64,000 bases of DNA from Mactromeris polynyma (lineage: Eukaryota > Mollusca > Bivalvia > Venerida > Mactridae): contig JASFXZ010000003.1 of NCBI GenBank assembly GCA_032209605.1, positions 33,816,762-33,880,761 on the forward strand. The letters run 5' to 3'. Shown here piece after piece: positions 11,929 through 22,436 of the stretch. A program made the translations under genes and the position numbers. Numbering within the stretch: position 1 is the stretch's first letter; each line of letters starts with the position of its first letter. The notes under the pieces are model-generated. The model made no database searches and had not been told where the DNA came from. It saw nothing but the letters and a program-made list of their open reading frames with translations.

Positions 11929-12252
11929 AAATACTCAAACATATTGCTTCATTTTCCTGAAGTCAGATAGGCGAATGTGTGTTTGTTATAACCCGTATGT
12001 GCTAATATCTATCTCATTCATCATACTTGCAACCAATGAATCAATAAAAGTTGAATTTGCTTCATTAAATTAATTATCTGGATTCCTGATTATTTAGTTT
12101 CGTGGAAACGTCAATTCCCCTGCGGACAAACCAAGACGAAAACTACTAATTTGGTTATGTATGTATGTTATATGAGTAGGTCATATTTCAGATCAATTAA
12201 TAATCGTTTATGTTAGAAATTAAGGGTATTGAAATAAAAGGAGATCGACCGT
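11929..12252. other. AT-rich spacer
   Basis: A short stretch between the SINE and the 37 bp array, with nothing recognised. Confidence 0.5.
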
Positions 12253-12569
12253 TCAAAGTCCAACATTTACTGACTGTTTATTCGACCAGTCAAAGTCCAA
12301 CATTTACTGACTGTTTATTCGACCAGTCAAAGTCCAACATTTACTGACTGTTTATTCGACCAGTCAAAGTCCAACATTTACTGACTGTTTATTTGACCAG
12401 TCAAAGTCCAACGTTTACTGACTGTTTATTCGACTAGTCAAAGTTTAACGTTTACTGACTGTTTATTTGACCAGTCAAAGTCCAACGTTTACTGACTGTT
12501 TATTCGACTAGTCAAAGTTTAACGTTTACTTACTGTTTATTCGACTAGTCAAAGTCCAACATTTACTGA
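12253..12569. repeat. 37 bp tandem array, about 8.5 units
   Basis: Units read TCAAAGTCCAACATTTACTG followed by ACTGTTTATTCGACCAG; successive starts at 12253 and 12290 give a 37 bp period. Later units differ by CATTTACT to CGTTTACT, TCCAAC to TTTAAC and GACCAG to GACTAG. Two variant types alternate at about 12400-12540, suggesting recent duplication of pairs of units. Confidence 0.93.
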
Positions 12570-12740
12570 CAATAATCTTCCAACGCCTTCAACTGTTTTT
12601 GGGATGCTTATATTTAGTTACTTACTCTGGGAAAAGTAAAGTAATGCCACTAATTGTTTTTTGGATGATTAAACTCAGGAACTTACTTCGGTTAGTACCG
12701 ATGAACATTTGATAAACAAGTGAAGCGTTTTTAAGTTCTC

Positions 12741-12922
12741 GAAGGACCTGTTCAATAAGGTGAACTGGTAGAACGCTCGACTGCTAATCTAAGAGACCAT
12801 TTATCCGAAAGCCGGACGAGGCGTATGTTCGTGACAATTTGACTGAAGGTAATGCATCCACTGTATACATGTATAACTGAAATACTGTCGAGAAACGGCG
12901 CCAAGCCCCACAAACAAAATAA
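12741..12922 (+). mobile_element. SINE fragment with Ser-like tRNA head
   Basis: The head has an A-box-like TGAACTGGTAGAACG and a CTGCTAA anticodon loop (GCU); the B box has decayed. The 3' end is clear: ATGTATAACTGAAATACTGT, CGAGAAACGGCG, CCAAGCCCCACAAACAAAAT. The middle of the body is largely lost compared with the copy at 41283-41561. Confidence 0.7.
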
Positions 12923-12960
12923 AAATTTAGTCGACGAATATATGTTTCAATATCACAGAA

Positions 12961-13027
12961 GAAAGTTTTCATCGATTTCCTTATGGAAACACCTTTTGTA
13001 AACAAGCACATTCAGATGGTAAATTGT
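12961..13027 (+). repeat. 67 bp direct duplication, copy 1
   Basis: GAAAGTTTTCATCGATTTCC to GGTAAATTG here recurs at 13731-13797 with only about three mismatches. The sequences outside do not match. See the paired entry. Confidence 0.92.
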
Positions 13028-13730
13028 ATACATATTAATGGATGTTTTCTATCAAGCATTAATCTGATAGCGAAAATACACACGATTAAAAACCCTATTT
13101 ATGATATAATAATGGTTAAAGTCTTTTGAATTCCGTAACTTGGCCTACATTTTATTTTTTACACAACCAGCCGACTTTCAGTCATCTACAGAGTTTTGCT
13201 AAACAGATATTGAACAACAAACACGGTCATGTATTTATGAGAATTCCATACCCAAGAGTTGATTTATGTATTAATATTAAATAATTTCTAGTTTTATATC
13301 TGACGCGTCCCTTATATCTATGCAAATATTATCAGATCTCTTTCTTTTCATACATTTTTTATTAGAAATGCAAATTTAGTATTTCAGTCCTGTTTTTATT
13401 GTGGTTATACAAACATTTCCTTTGTCATTTGTGATAGTTTTGCTCCAAGGCGCTGTGAGCCATTCTGTATATTGTATTTCCAAGGGAAACCAATGAGTAA
13501 AACAGCGAATCCACTCTATGTATAGTATTTCAGCATTGTTATCATCTCTATCAAGAAATGAAATATTAAAAATCACCAGACTACATTTATCAGTTCATTA
13601 CAATGGCCACAAGTTATTCCGATATGCTAACATTTCTATTTAATTAAACTTGACAAGGGTAATTTAAATGAAGTGCTGAAACCAGAATGCCATTATTTAA
13701 TTTTGAAATATTCCTTTGACGTAGACCTTT
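13028..13730. other. AT-rich DNA between the two 67 bp copies
   Basis: No recognised gene or transposase remnant lies between the duplicated segments. A 66-codon bottom-strand frame (13376-13576) is unremarkable. Confidence 0.5.
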
Positions 13731-13797
13731 GAAAGTTTTCATCGATTTCCTTATGGAAACACATTTTGTAAACAAGCACATTCAAGTGGTAAATTGC
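13731..13797 (+). repeat. 67 bp direct duplication, copy 2
   Basis: Near-identical to 12961-13027, offset by exactly 770 bp and in the same orientation. It could be a recent local duplication or two insertions of a small unknown element. Terminal direct repeats of an element are possible, but nothing between them supports that. Confidence 0.92.
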
Positions 13798-16064
13798 AAT
13801 CACCATAAAAACGGGCTCAGAAACTTGCATCCCCGTACAAATCAATTATGAATCAGTAACGTGATGTAATATTAACAATAGTACCAATGAAACGAAATAT
13901 GTATTGTTTTGCTTCGACATAATATGCTTTAATTTGTCGTGATATTTTGATTATTGCCTTGAAGCATACAATGTTTGTCTCTAGGAACATCAGGCGTTGG
14001 CAGACTCTATAAGGAATCGATCTGAAAATTGTACTTCTCCATAAAGCGCAATTAATGCGAAATTAATGTTAAACCTTTTAGCGAGATATCGAGACGTTAA
14101 ACCAAAAAACCAGCGTCGTGATATATTTTCTTTGGCAATTTAAACAATCTAATATAGAAGGCTTGAATGCCTTGACTAACCATGGTTTATGAGCAACTTT
14201 AATCTATGTCGCTTCAAATTGAAGTATTCTTCGGGTGAAATCAACACATGATGCGATGTCTTAAAAACCAGGGAACCACCTGATATTTTCCAAGAATGTC
14301 AGATAAATGTTCATTAAAATATTAAAGATCACATTAGAACTGACGAGTAAGCGAATTCGGGTATCTGTAGACATGTCGAATGATTGGTTTATATGATGTG
14401 CAGGAAGATCATAACATACATGAAATGTGGCTGATCCGATATGGTGGTTTATCTAGGCCATCGACTTGAAAGACTGATCAATGTCACATAGTTTCTTCCA
14501 CTGTCTCTAGCATTTATTGCAACTATGAACAATGTGTACTAAAGAGCTTTCTTAGATACGATAATTGCCACCGGGGTTGTCAAAACGTAATTGAGCAGTG
14601 TCACTGTTATTTGAACATCGAGAGCCGTCGGGAATAATGTCACATGCAAGAATGTGCCTATGGCTTTGTGAGCACAGGCGTTCGTGGGATCAAGTAGTTG
14701 CATGACGTAATTCTCCCAATTTGGTACCAATTTAGACATTTTATTCAAATGCCTCTCTAACAAACGTGTGTTTGGTAGAATTCTGTGCAATCCTAAGATA
14801 ACAATGTCAATATGTGTTCTTGTACAGCTGTTAATATTTATCTGTAGTGAAAGACTACATGAACATGCATAGTTTGTTCTCAGCAGTCAGAGAATTAAAG
14901 TTGATATGTCACACATGGGGGCTTTACCAATGAGCGATAAAATGTCGTTAATCAAGAGATTCGTTTAGAGTAAATATAAGCGAACATAATTAGAACAATG
15001 GAATATGTCAATCTACACAATTAGTCTCGCACCGACTTTAGAGAGCGGACTTAAAATATGAAGCTCATACAATATGGGTCATATGTTGTTTTAAGTATAA
15101 TTTTACGTTGGTCATGTATTTGATACTTCGTTAATGCTAGTAATACTCAGATATGTTATTGAACACAACCAGCCATTACTTCTAAATACTTCTGTATGCT
15201 AATATATCGGCTGTTTCATACCATTTCAAGTTGCAAAAAAAAGAAAAAACACTCAGATGTCTAAACCAGCTACGATTTATTGTGCTCTTCTCTAATTATT
15301 CACCGTCTCATATCCAAGATGATTTTCTATTTTTACATTTATTTCCACAGCATGACGTCATACGTGGCTCTTAACATTGTCTTTGCAATTATGTAACATT
15401 TGAAGAATGCCGATAATGACACTACGTTGTATTGCCTTTTTTGGTTTCGGGACAATGAGACCATAAATATACACTCTGAAACATTAAAAGGTCCATCGAG
15501 TGACTATGGTCGCTGTGGTAACTGTAGATGCGGTATGCGCACGTCAATGACGATGTTATAATAATTATTGCCATCAATGTTGATACCGAGGCATTTTTCA
15601 AAATCATACAGGACTGTACCAGATTGCACTCGCCGACTCTTGAACCAATACCAAAACTCTATAGAGCGTTGAATCATCAACGGAACCCGTATCTTGTGAT
15701 TAACTACATGAGTAGTATACAACGTATAAACGATTGATTATACTGTCACAACATATGATCTCTATGCCTATCAACGTAGCTGCTTCAGTGATTATGGCAT
15801 TTCTGACATTTGTTCATCCTGTTAGATTTTAATCACTTTTTTTGTGAGTAATTTTGAAATGTTAGTTGATACATAAACATAATACGTTTTCTCTTGATTT
15901 CACCCAATATAGTACATTGTATAAGTGCAAAGACGCTTGTTTCACTGTGTAGGGTTATTACGTGCGCATCATGGTCCATTGACTTCAAAGTATTTGAAAA
16001 AATAAAGAGTGTACGATTACGAACAAAGTTTCTTTTGTAAGTCTTGTTAAATATTAATTGAAAC
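13798..16064. other. AT-rich DNA, no gene seen
   Basis: About 2.3 kb without recognisable features. The 83-codon bottom-strand frame at 14539-14790 has a protein-like composition but matches no family I know, so I do not call it. Overlapping frames on both strands at 15422-15737 speak against coding there. Confidence 0.5.
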
Positions 16065-17632
16065 TAGAGCTATCACTGAAGGTGATTAATACCCCCACAA
16101 TACCGCTTTGTCAGACATATTTTTGATAAATTCAAAGATGGCCGCCAGTCAAGACAATGAAATTATCTATCACTATCTATCACTACAGGACCACAATCAG
16201 AATGTGCCGACAATATACACAACTAGGCTTGGTAGAAATAATTCATGGAAAACCATGTTATGTGACATGACGGAACAAGTGGTGATTCCCATATAGCCCC
16301 CATTGCATATTTTGAAGTGGGGTTATAATAAGAATTGTGTACATTTTAATATTTCGGAGGTGATATGAATACCACAGTATGGGAGTCAGGTCAAAATCAA
16401 TAAAATAGAAAAAATGAACAGTAATATATAGCACTTTGTCACAAAGAAATATAATGATACATTCGACTAGAGTATGAACTAGTAACACCAATATATTTGA
16501 TTTTAACTCTCAAGATCTGAACATTTTGCATTCAAATTCGAACAAATATAGCAACAAAGCGTATTAAATTGATACAATTTATATTCGCAATCAAGACATT
16601 TTGTTCCATTGTCCTTGACTGCAGTTTCACAGATTTAATCAAATAATCAAACTACCTGGATATAACATTATATTATGACTTATTTCAATGGATTTTAAAA
16701 GAAATCCCGTTATTTTCACTGAAAGGCGAGTCTTCAACAACAAAAACAAACCATTTGCTAGTATCTGAATGTAATAAACCAAAAATGCTGCCAACAGAAC
16801 AGTAAGAACTAATCAACAGTTCCTGTGAAATAAAAAACTGAACTTGTATAGAATTGCTCACAAAAAGCTGGGCAAAATGGAACTAAATCAATGCAAAATA
16901 TATCAAACAATATGCTAGAAATAACAGTTATTTTCACAGAAAGATAAGTCGTTTACAACTAAAAACAAACCATTTGCTAGTAAGTGAAAGTAAGAGAAAC
17001 TATTTTTAGTAACAGTGACCTTGACCTTGGCCCCACCAGCCCCAATATCGAACTTGACCTGTATCTTCTGATGTTACACCTGTGTACCAAAAAATTTTCA
17101 AATCTGTCTAGCCTTTCATGAGTTATCGTCCGGAAACCATGAAAACCGACCGACCGACCGACCGACCGACCGACCGACAGACAGACCGACCGACAGACAG
17201 ACCGACCGACCGACCGACCGACCGACCGACCGACCGACCGACCGACCGACCGACCGACCGACCGACCGACCGACCGACCGACCGACCGACCGACCGACCG
17301 ACCGACCGACCGACCGACCGACCGACCGACCGACCGACCGACCGACCGACCGACCGACCGACCGACCGACCGACCGACCGACCGACCGACCGACCGACCG
17401 ACCGACCGACCGACCGACCGACCGACCGACCGACCGACCGACCGACCGACCGACCGACCGACCGACCGACCGACCGACCGACCGACCGACCGACCGACCG
17501 ACCGACCGACCGACCGACCGACCGACCGACCGACCGACCGACCGACCGACCGACCGACCGACCGACCGACCGACCGACAAGCTCACTCCTATATACCCCC
17601 TCAAACTTCGTTTGTGGGGGTATAATAATTAT
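16065..17632 (+). mobile_element. Non-autonomous Helentron/pearl-like element (inferred)
   Basis: Seen in the sequence: a left end ACTAGAGCTATCACTGAAGG containing ATACCCCCACAA (16089-16100); the exact inverse TTGTGGGGGTAT (17612-17623) at the right end; a terminal hairpin in which 17592-17606 (ATACCCCCTCAAAC) pairs with GTTTGTGGGGGTAT; an internal direct repeat of about 65 bp (16709-16776 and 16927-16994, sharing GTTATTTTCAC and AAACAAACCATTTGCTAG); a GACCTTGACCTTGGCCCCACC block; and a long GACC microsatellite just before the right hairpin. Known: bivalve pearl elements and Helentron-associated elements combine subterminal inverted repeats, internal core repeats, a tetranucleotide microsatellite and a 3' hairpin. 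Assignment to that group is inference. It encodes no protein; replication would depend on a partner. Exact termini are uncertain by about 20 bp. Confidence 0.7.
17145..17579. repeat. GACC tetranucleotide microsatellite, about 108 units
   Basis: About 435 bp of GACC repeats, with a few CAGACAGA interruptions confined to the left edge (about 17176-17203) and a perfect run after that. It lies inside the element 16065-17632. The PTDR and SVGR polypeptides it would encode arise because no frame of GACC contains a stop. Confidence 0.98.
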
Positions 17633-18887
17633 GGTTGGTTTGTGCAACTGCATGCATTACAACTTAATTAAATCAATAAACATAACGATATTTTGTACCG
17701 TGATATTTTATAATACACGGTCGGATATTCTTGTACAAGATGACAATATTACGATACAGTCATTAATCGTTTGGAAATATCTTGCTCCGTTGTTCCCTGA
17801 ATGTGATGTGAAAATACTCACAAAGTTATTTAGAATGCATTCATGTCATTCTAAATTATGCATTTTGATACCTGTTAAGTTTATCTTTAGATTGAAGCAT
17901 TTCTAGCAAGTAATCGGTGATATTGGTTGGAACGCAAACATTGTCAGACTTCCGTTCAATCATGCATTCTTAGTCAAGTACAGCCACTAAGGTGTTACAG
18001 CTGATATGTGTGACCGAATGTACCCGAGTGTAGACGGACATACAAAACATTACCAACGACCCCTTTATTAGGAAATGGAATTACCATTCTAACAATAGAA
18101 CAGACAGGTCACTAACATATCTCTGATTTGTAATAAGATTAAAGTGATCCATTCAAAATTACTCGATTCATTCAAACACAATCCATTTCCAAGTGTTTGC
18201 GTCGTTCAAATACAATCTGTAATACAAATATCTTATCTTGTATAGATTGTTTCGTTATTCCTAACTTGTCAACTTTGTTGATCTTACACGAGTACACCCA
18301 CAGACTGTCAACAAGCTTCACAAGAGGACACCGTCAAGGACACGGCGGTAAAGGAGATCAAGGACTGATCGAGCGTTAAGTTTAAAGGAACCTGAAAATG
18401 CATTCGATGGTCGACCCATCGTAGAACAATTCATCTCGCTGAACCAAAGCAATAGTTCAATGCTTTATTACCTCATTGATGTAAGGGAACAGAAAGTCTG
18501 GTAACTAAGTTTGTGAGATGAGTTCAATTACAAAATAACAGCGGATTGTATCATAATGAAACTGGTCGTCTGCTGTCCTGGTATTTAATTCATCATACAT
18601 CAAGTATGCTGTCGACAGAATGTAGCCAATTTATGTCCGGTTCACAAAATGCCGAGGAAGTAACGTAGAACACAATTATAAGTAAACTCTTACCATTGTT
18701 TTAATAAGCTATGGAGAAATAACAACTGTCTTATGGTGTGTGTTCTATGCCAGGCTTTTCGAACAAAATCAGTATTTCAAGAAAGATGGTCAAATATCTC
18801 AATTATTCGATAAAAGAACGGTTATACACACACACATGTGCGGAAACAGAACATTAACATTAATGAAACGAAATATAGACCGGTGTG
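17633..18887. other. AT-rich DNA, no gene seen
   Basis: No feature recognised. The frame that continues from the microsatellite to 17906 is a run-on, and the 60-codon frame at 18197-18379 is chance-like. Confidence 0.5.
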
Positions 18888-19155
18888 AAGTTAGCAGAAT
18901 TAGCAGTAACAGCAGTAATACTGCTATTTCTCCCAGCAGTAACACCAGCTTGTACTGCTGGAAGAGTTAACAGTATTACTGCTATTACTGCTGTCAATCA
19001 ATGATACTAGCAGTAATAAGCATCTATGCAGATTATACTGCTAAAAGTAAGAGAATGGTCAGATTGAGATTCACTGTTGATACTACAAGCAATAAGAGAG
19101 GTATAAGTGAGAGGGCTGATAGTTATTGCAGTAATACTGCTGTAACTGCTATCTT
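18888..19155. repeat. Cluster of AGCAGTAATACTGCT-type palindromes
   Basis: Within about 100 bp (18888-18990) the motif AGCAGTAA or its inverse TTACTGCT occurs many times, including AGCAGTAATACTGCT, CAGCAGTAACACCAG and TTACTGCTATTACTGCTGTC. It recurs at 19128-19150 (GCAGTAATACTGCTGTAACT). The segments can fold into alternative hairpins. A related string occurs alone near 32205-32225 (GTAGTATTACTGCTAACG). The origin is unknown. Confidence 0.7.
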
Positions 19156-19622
19156 CACACCGGTGAAATATAGCTACTTATACCGACAAATACAGTATGT
19201 TATGGATTTAAAACCTGACTCGTCGGTTGCTATATTTGTTTATTTACACGTTTCTTGTGTACGAACGAATTAAATCGGATGACTTATTGTCTTTAAGGAA
19301 TGATACCATTTAAATCGTAGCCTTAACATTATGAAACCATCTAAAATGATGAATAGATTCACACTTGATACAGGAAGAAAACAAGTTGCAAATTATACTT
19401 AAGTATTCCAGATAAGAAGTTATGTTCCAGGAAATCAGACATAGCCAAACAGGCAATAAATATCTTACAGAAATCAGGAAGTGACACGTATTAGCCAACA
19501 GCTATAACAAGAACTAATTGAACAAGTTCGTAATAAAATATATTAATACGTTAATGCATTAAGCGACTTGACAAATACATAACATTAGAAAAACTCATCG
19601 CTAGCGTTTTATGCTGAGTCTA
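19156..19622. other. AT-rich DNA, no gene seen
   Basis: Nothing recognised before the hairpin at 19623. Confidence 0.5.
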
Positions 19623-19705
19623 TATCGAGGGGTTAGCGCCAGAATCTACCATCTCCTTCATAACTTTATATGGAGATAGCTGGTTCTGGTACCAGCACCT
19701 CGATA
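19623..19705. other. 83 nt imperfect hairpin (possible small-RNA precursor or MITE relic)
   Basis: The left arm 19623-19656 begins TATCGAGG and ends ATCTCC. The right arm 19672-19705 is its inverse, with 25 of 34 positions identical and long matched blocks at both ends and in the middle (CCAGAA); the loop is 15 nt. In RNA several mismatches become G-U pairs on one strand. The size and single-stem shape suit a pre-miRNA, but I recognise no known miRNA in either arm and such hairpins also arise from small inverted-repeat transposons. Confidence 0.55.
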
Positions 19706-20692
19706 TTGCCAAATGCAACTTTGTTACAATAGTACCCGAATTGCCGCATCTATCAAGTTTATACCATTGCAGAAACCTAAAGCTCAAATATATGGGAAAA
19801 TCAAAGGCCTTACTTAAAATGAAATTTAAAATAAAATGAATATTCACGATGCTCTGGCATATTATTGACAATATAGCTGTAGTAGTTCCTATTATGAATA
19901 ATTACATAAGGTGAGGTTGGAAATGGTATAAGAGATGATTACAAAGTAATTACTAGAACCGATGAAGTGTAAGTTACTTTTAAACGATGTACATACTTAC
20001 TGGCGCACTCATTAAGCTAAATAATGGCTTTTCCACTTAAGAGAACGATTCTGAAATATTCAATTCGGATGGCTTAGTCGTCTATTGTAGAGTTATATTG
20101 ATGCTGACAATATCAATTCAGTAACAACAGTAATAATTCACAGTGTGTGATTCAATGAAAGTTTTTTCTTTTTGGTGTTGCTGTTATGACTTTCATAGAA
20201 TTTATTCGAAAAATTGCCGTTATGCTGGCCTGTATTTAATTTGAAAACAGAATATTTTCAAACGCCTACAGTACTTCCACATCGTGTTGTGTTAATGCTT
20301 AACATTCATCAAAAGAATCGACAATACATCATTCTAAAACATGGTAAGGTTGGGAATTAAACCAAATCTGCCTTTGCTACTTTTAACTAATTCATGCTGT
20401 ACGTGTCTTTTAACCAGATGCTTTAACTCTGGTAAACATACACTTTAATTAAAGGCCATGTGGCAAGTGTTCGCGCTTCTAGGTTAAAGATCATAGAAGA
20501 TAGAAAACAATTTAAGTCGGGACGGAGGGTGCGGAATGTTGCAGTTTCGATTGTATCGAAGTCAATTGTAAAGGTTGTATTTACGCTTAACGCTGTCAGT
20601 GTGCCCTTGTTGAGGATAAGCCCAAGTTCGATGTGTTTAAAAAGATAATAACCCTCGGCTTACTTTATTTCCATTTACGATTCTAGACCAGA
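19706..20692. other. AT-rich DNA, no gene seen
   Basis: No recognised feature; one 62-codon frame (20460-20648, plus) is basic and chance-like. Confidence 0.5.
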
Positions 20693-20768
20693 TATATATA
20701 CATATTAAACCAGTTTATTACACCGTAGAGGCTTGTATTTCCATTTACAGACATTGAGATTATGTTAA
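20693..20768 (+). repeat. Dispersed repeat family R5, copy 1
   Basis: Matches 24496-24575 with divergence. Shared blocks are CAGATAT, TTTATTACACC, AGAG, TTGT, TTTCC, GACAT and AGATTA, in the same order with similar spacing. No termini are visible. Confidence 0.6.
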
Positions 20769-22369
20769 ACTTAGTACGGTGAGGTTTTTTGATTGCCAAT
20801 ATTGCACTATGTGGGAGAAGCCACGTCAGGGAGGACACGAATGCCTCAGACAATATACCACATTTAAATAGATAAGAGAACCGATTACAGGAGGAGAAAT
20901 ATCTATTGCAAGACTGTTCCCATCGAGGTCTCTGGATATGGTTACATTACAACATTACGATAAGACCAACCTAAGATAATGAACAAGGTGCTAAAATGGA
21001 ATCTCGTGTTAGAAGCTGTTCGAAAATAAATTGAGAATGTGAACATGAATTAACCAAAGCTACACTTGAAAGAGAACATAATTCAAATAATTGTGTGAGT
21101 GAATGTGAAACAACGAAATAATCTATCCTCTAAAAGTTGAATGTTTTGGCAAAGAGCCACACCATTGTCCTTGAATCAATTGCAGAAACGTTGGTGGATT
21201 GCACATCCTATATGACTTAAACATATCATACCTCGATACAAAAAATTGTAAAATATTTTTTTCGAAAGCTACATCTAGACCATAGTTTGTGCAACGAGTG
21301 TCTGACTGGCCAACAACTAACGTTTGATGTAGGAAATGAACCCAGTGACTTCCAAACGAAAATATTTCTGATCCAATTTATCAAAAGCAATAGTTATTAC
21401 TGATATTGTTCTTTTCGGATAAATTATACCATGATTTTTACTTGGAAAGATTGATGTTTATGTCTACTACATAGTGCTTGCCATGATATATAAAATATAT
21501 TGTGAATACAGCTCATATTTACATCCTGTAGATCATGTTAGTCTACGAATATCGATTGAGTGATAGTGTTACGATTCTGTTCCATTTGACGAACGCTTGT
21601 TCGGAGATAAGGCAGAAATTACTTTACAACATTTTGGGGTCATTTTAAGTGTTGGATTGATGTGCCCTATGTGTGAAGCATTTCCTTCTCGACTTCAATA
21701 TTCATATTTTGTAAACAATAACTCGAAAGTCTGAACGATCATATGATTGTTTCTTAAATGGGTTTGCGTATGTTCCTTGTTACAGAAGCGTTAATGATGT
21801 CCATTCGTCGCCTTATTTCCATAAACTCTGTAACACAATTTTTGGCGGTTTTGAGTTTTTGGTATCGTTGAAACCGTCTTTCCAAACTCGTTCTATGTGT
21901 ACTACCTATATTGTTCAGGAATGCACATAACTTCAATAAATGCAATTCCATTACCCCAAAAAGATGTGGTTCTGGAAATTATGCAACGCATTGTTTTCGC
22001 GGTATGAGGTCAAAACCAATTGGTACAACATACTTCTTTCGCTGTCGCTGTGAGTGTTCTGTTTTAAAGAAACAACCCGCTTATCATTAAACAGTAAACA
22101 TTTTCAGCGCATTTCGTTAGACGCAAATTTGTCTGACCATCTATTATGGAAATTTATCATATTGTCAATATTGATATCAGGTTTTATACAAGAAAGTTGA
22201 TAGAAAACATCCCGATATTCTGTTTGGATGTGAACATATACTGCTTGTCCTGTAATTTATCTACTGTTACATTCTGTGACTCATTTTCTTTGCGCATTGA
22301 TGTTTTCTTTGTTGTAAAAACAGTGCTTTCGTCAGATACTGCGTTATTTGAAACCATCTATTGTTTCAG
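20769..22369. other. AT-rich DNA, no gene seen
   Basis: No confident feature. The 96-codon frame 22146-22436 runs into the exon-like segment listed next; the part before 22370 is AT-rich and does not look coding. Confidence 0.45.
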
Positions 22370-22436
22370 ATATCGCGGCTGCGAAAATAATCAGTGGCTT
22401 AATGAATGCAATGATATATGTCACCGCTGCCTTTAA
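22370..22436 (+). CDS. Possible cysteine-rich terminal exon (weak candidate)
   Basis: A pyrimidine-rich tract ends in TTGTTTCAG at 22361-22369, a good splice acceptor. Read with one leftover base, the following 21 codons give YRGCENNQWLNECNDICHRC plus Leu and a TAA stop at 22434-22436. The cysteine spacing is C-x8-C-x3-C-x2-C. The GC..N and EC-x3-C parts recall the end of a Kunitz domain, but the spacing between them is too short for that family, so I do not assign it. No upstream exon or polyadenylation signal is evident. Chance is a fair explanation. Confidence 0.2.

Noticed and set aside
14539..14790. 83-codon bottom-strand frame with protein-like composition
   Set aside because: No recognised motif and no upstream or downstream exon signals that I could support.
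17116..17906. PTDR- and SVGR-repeat polypeptides of 162-262 codons
   Set aside because: Translations of the GACC microsatellite; no frame of GACC contains a stop.
22361..22436. Assignment of the cysteine-rich segment to the Kunitz family
   Set aside because: Spacing between the cysteines is shorter than the family allows, and the first half of the domain is absent.
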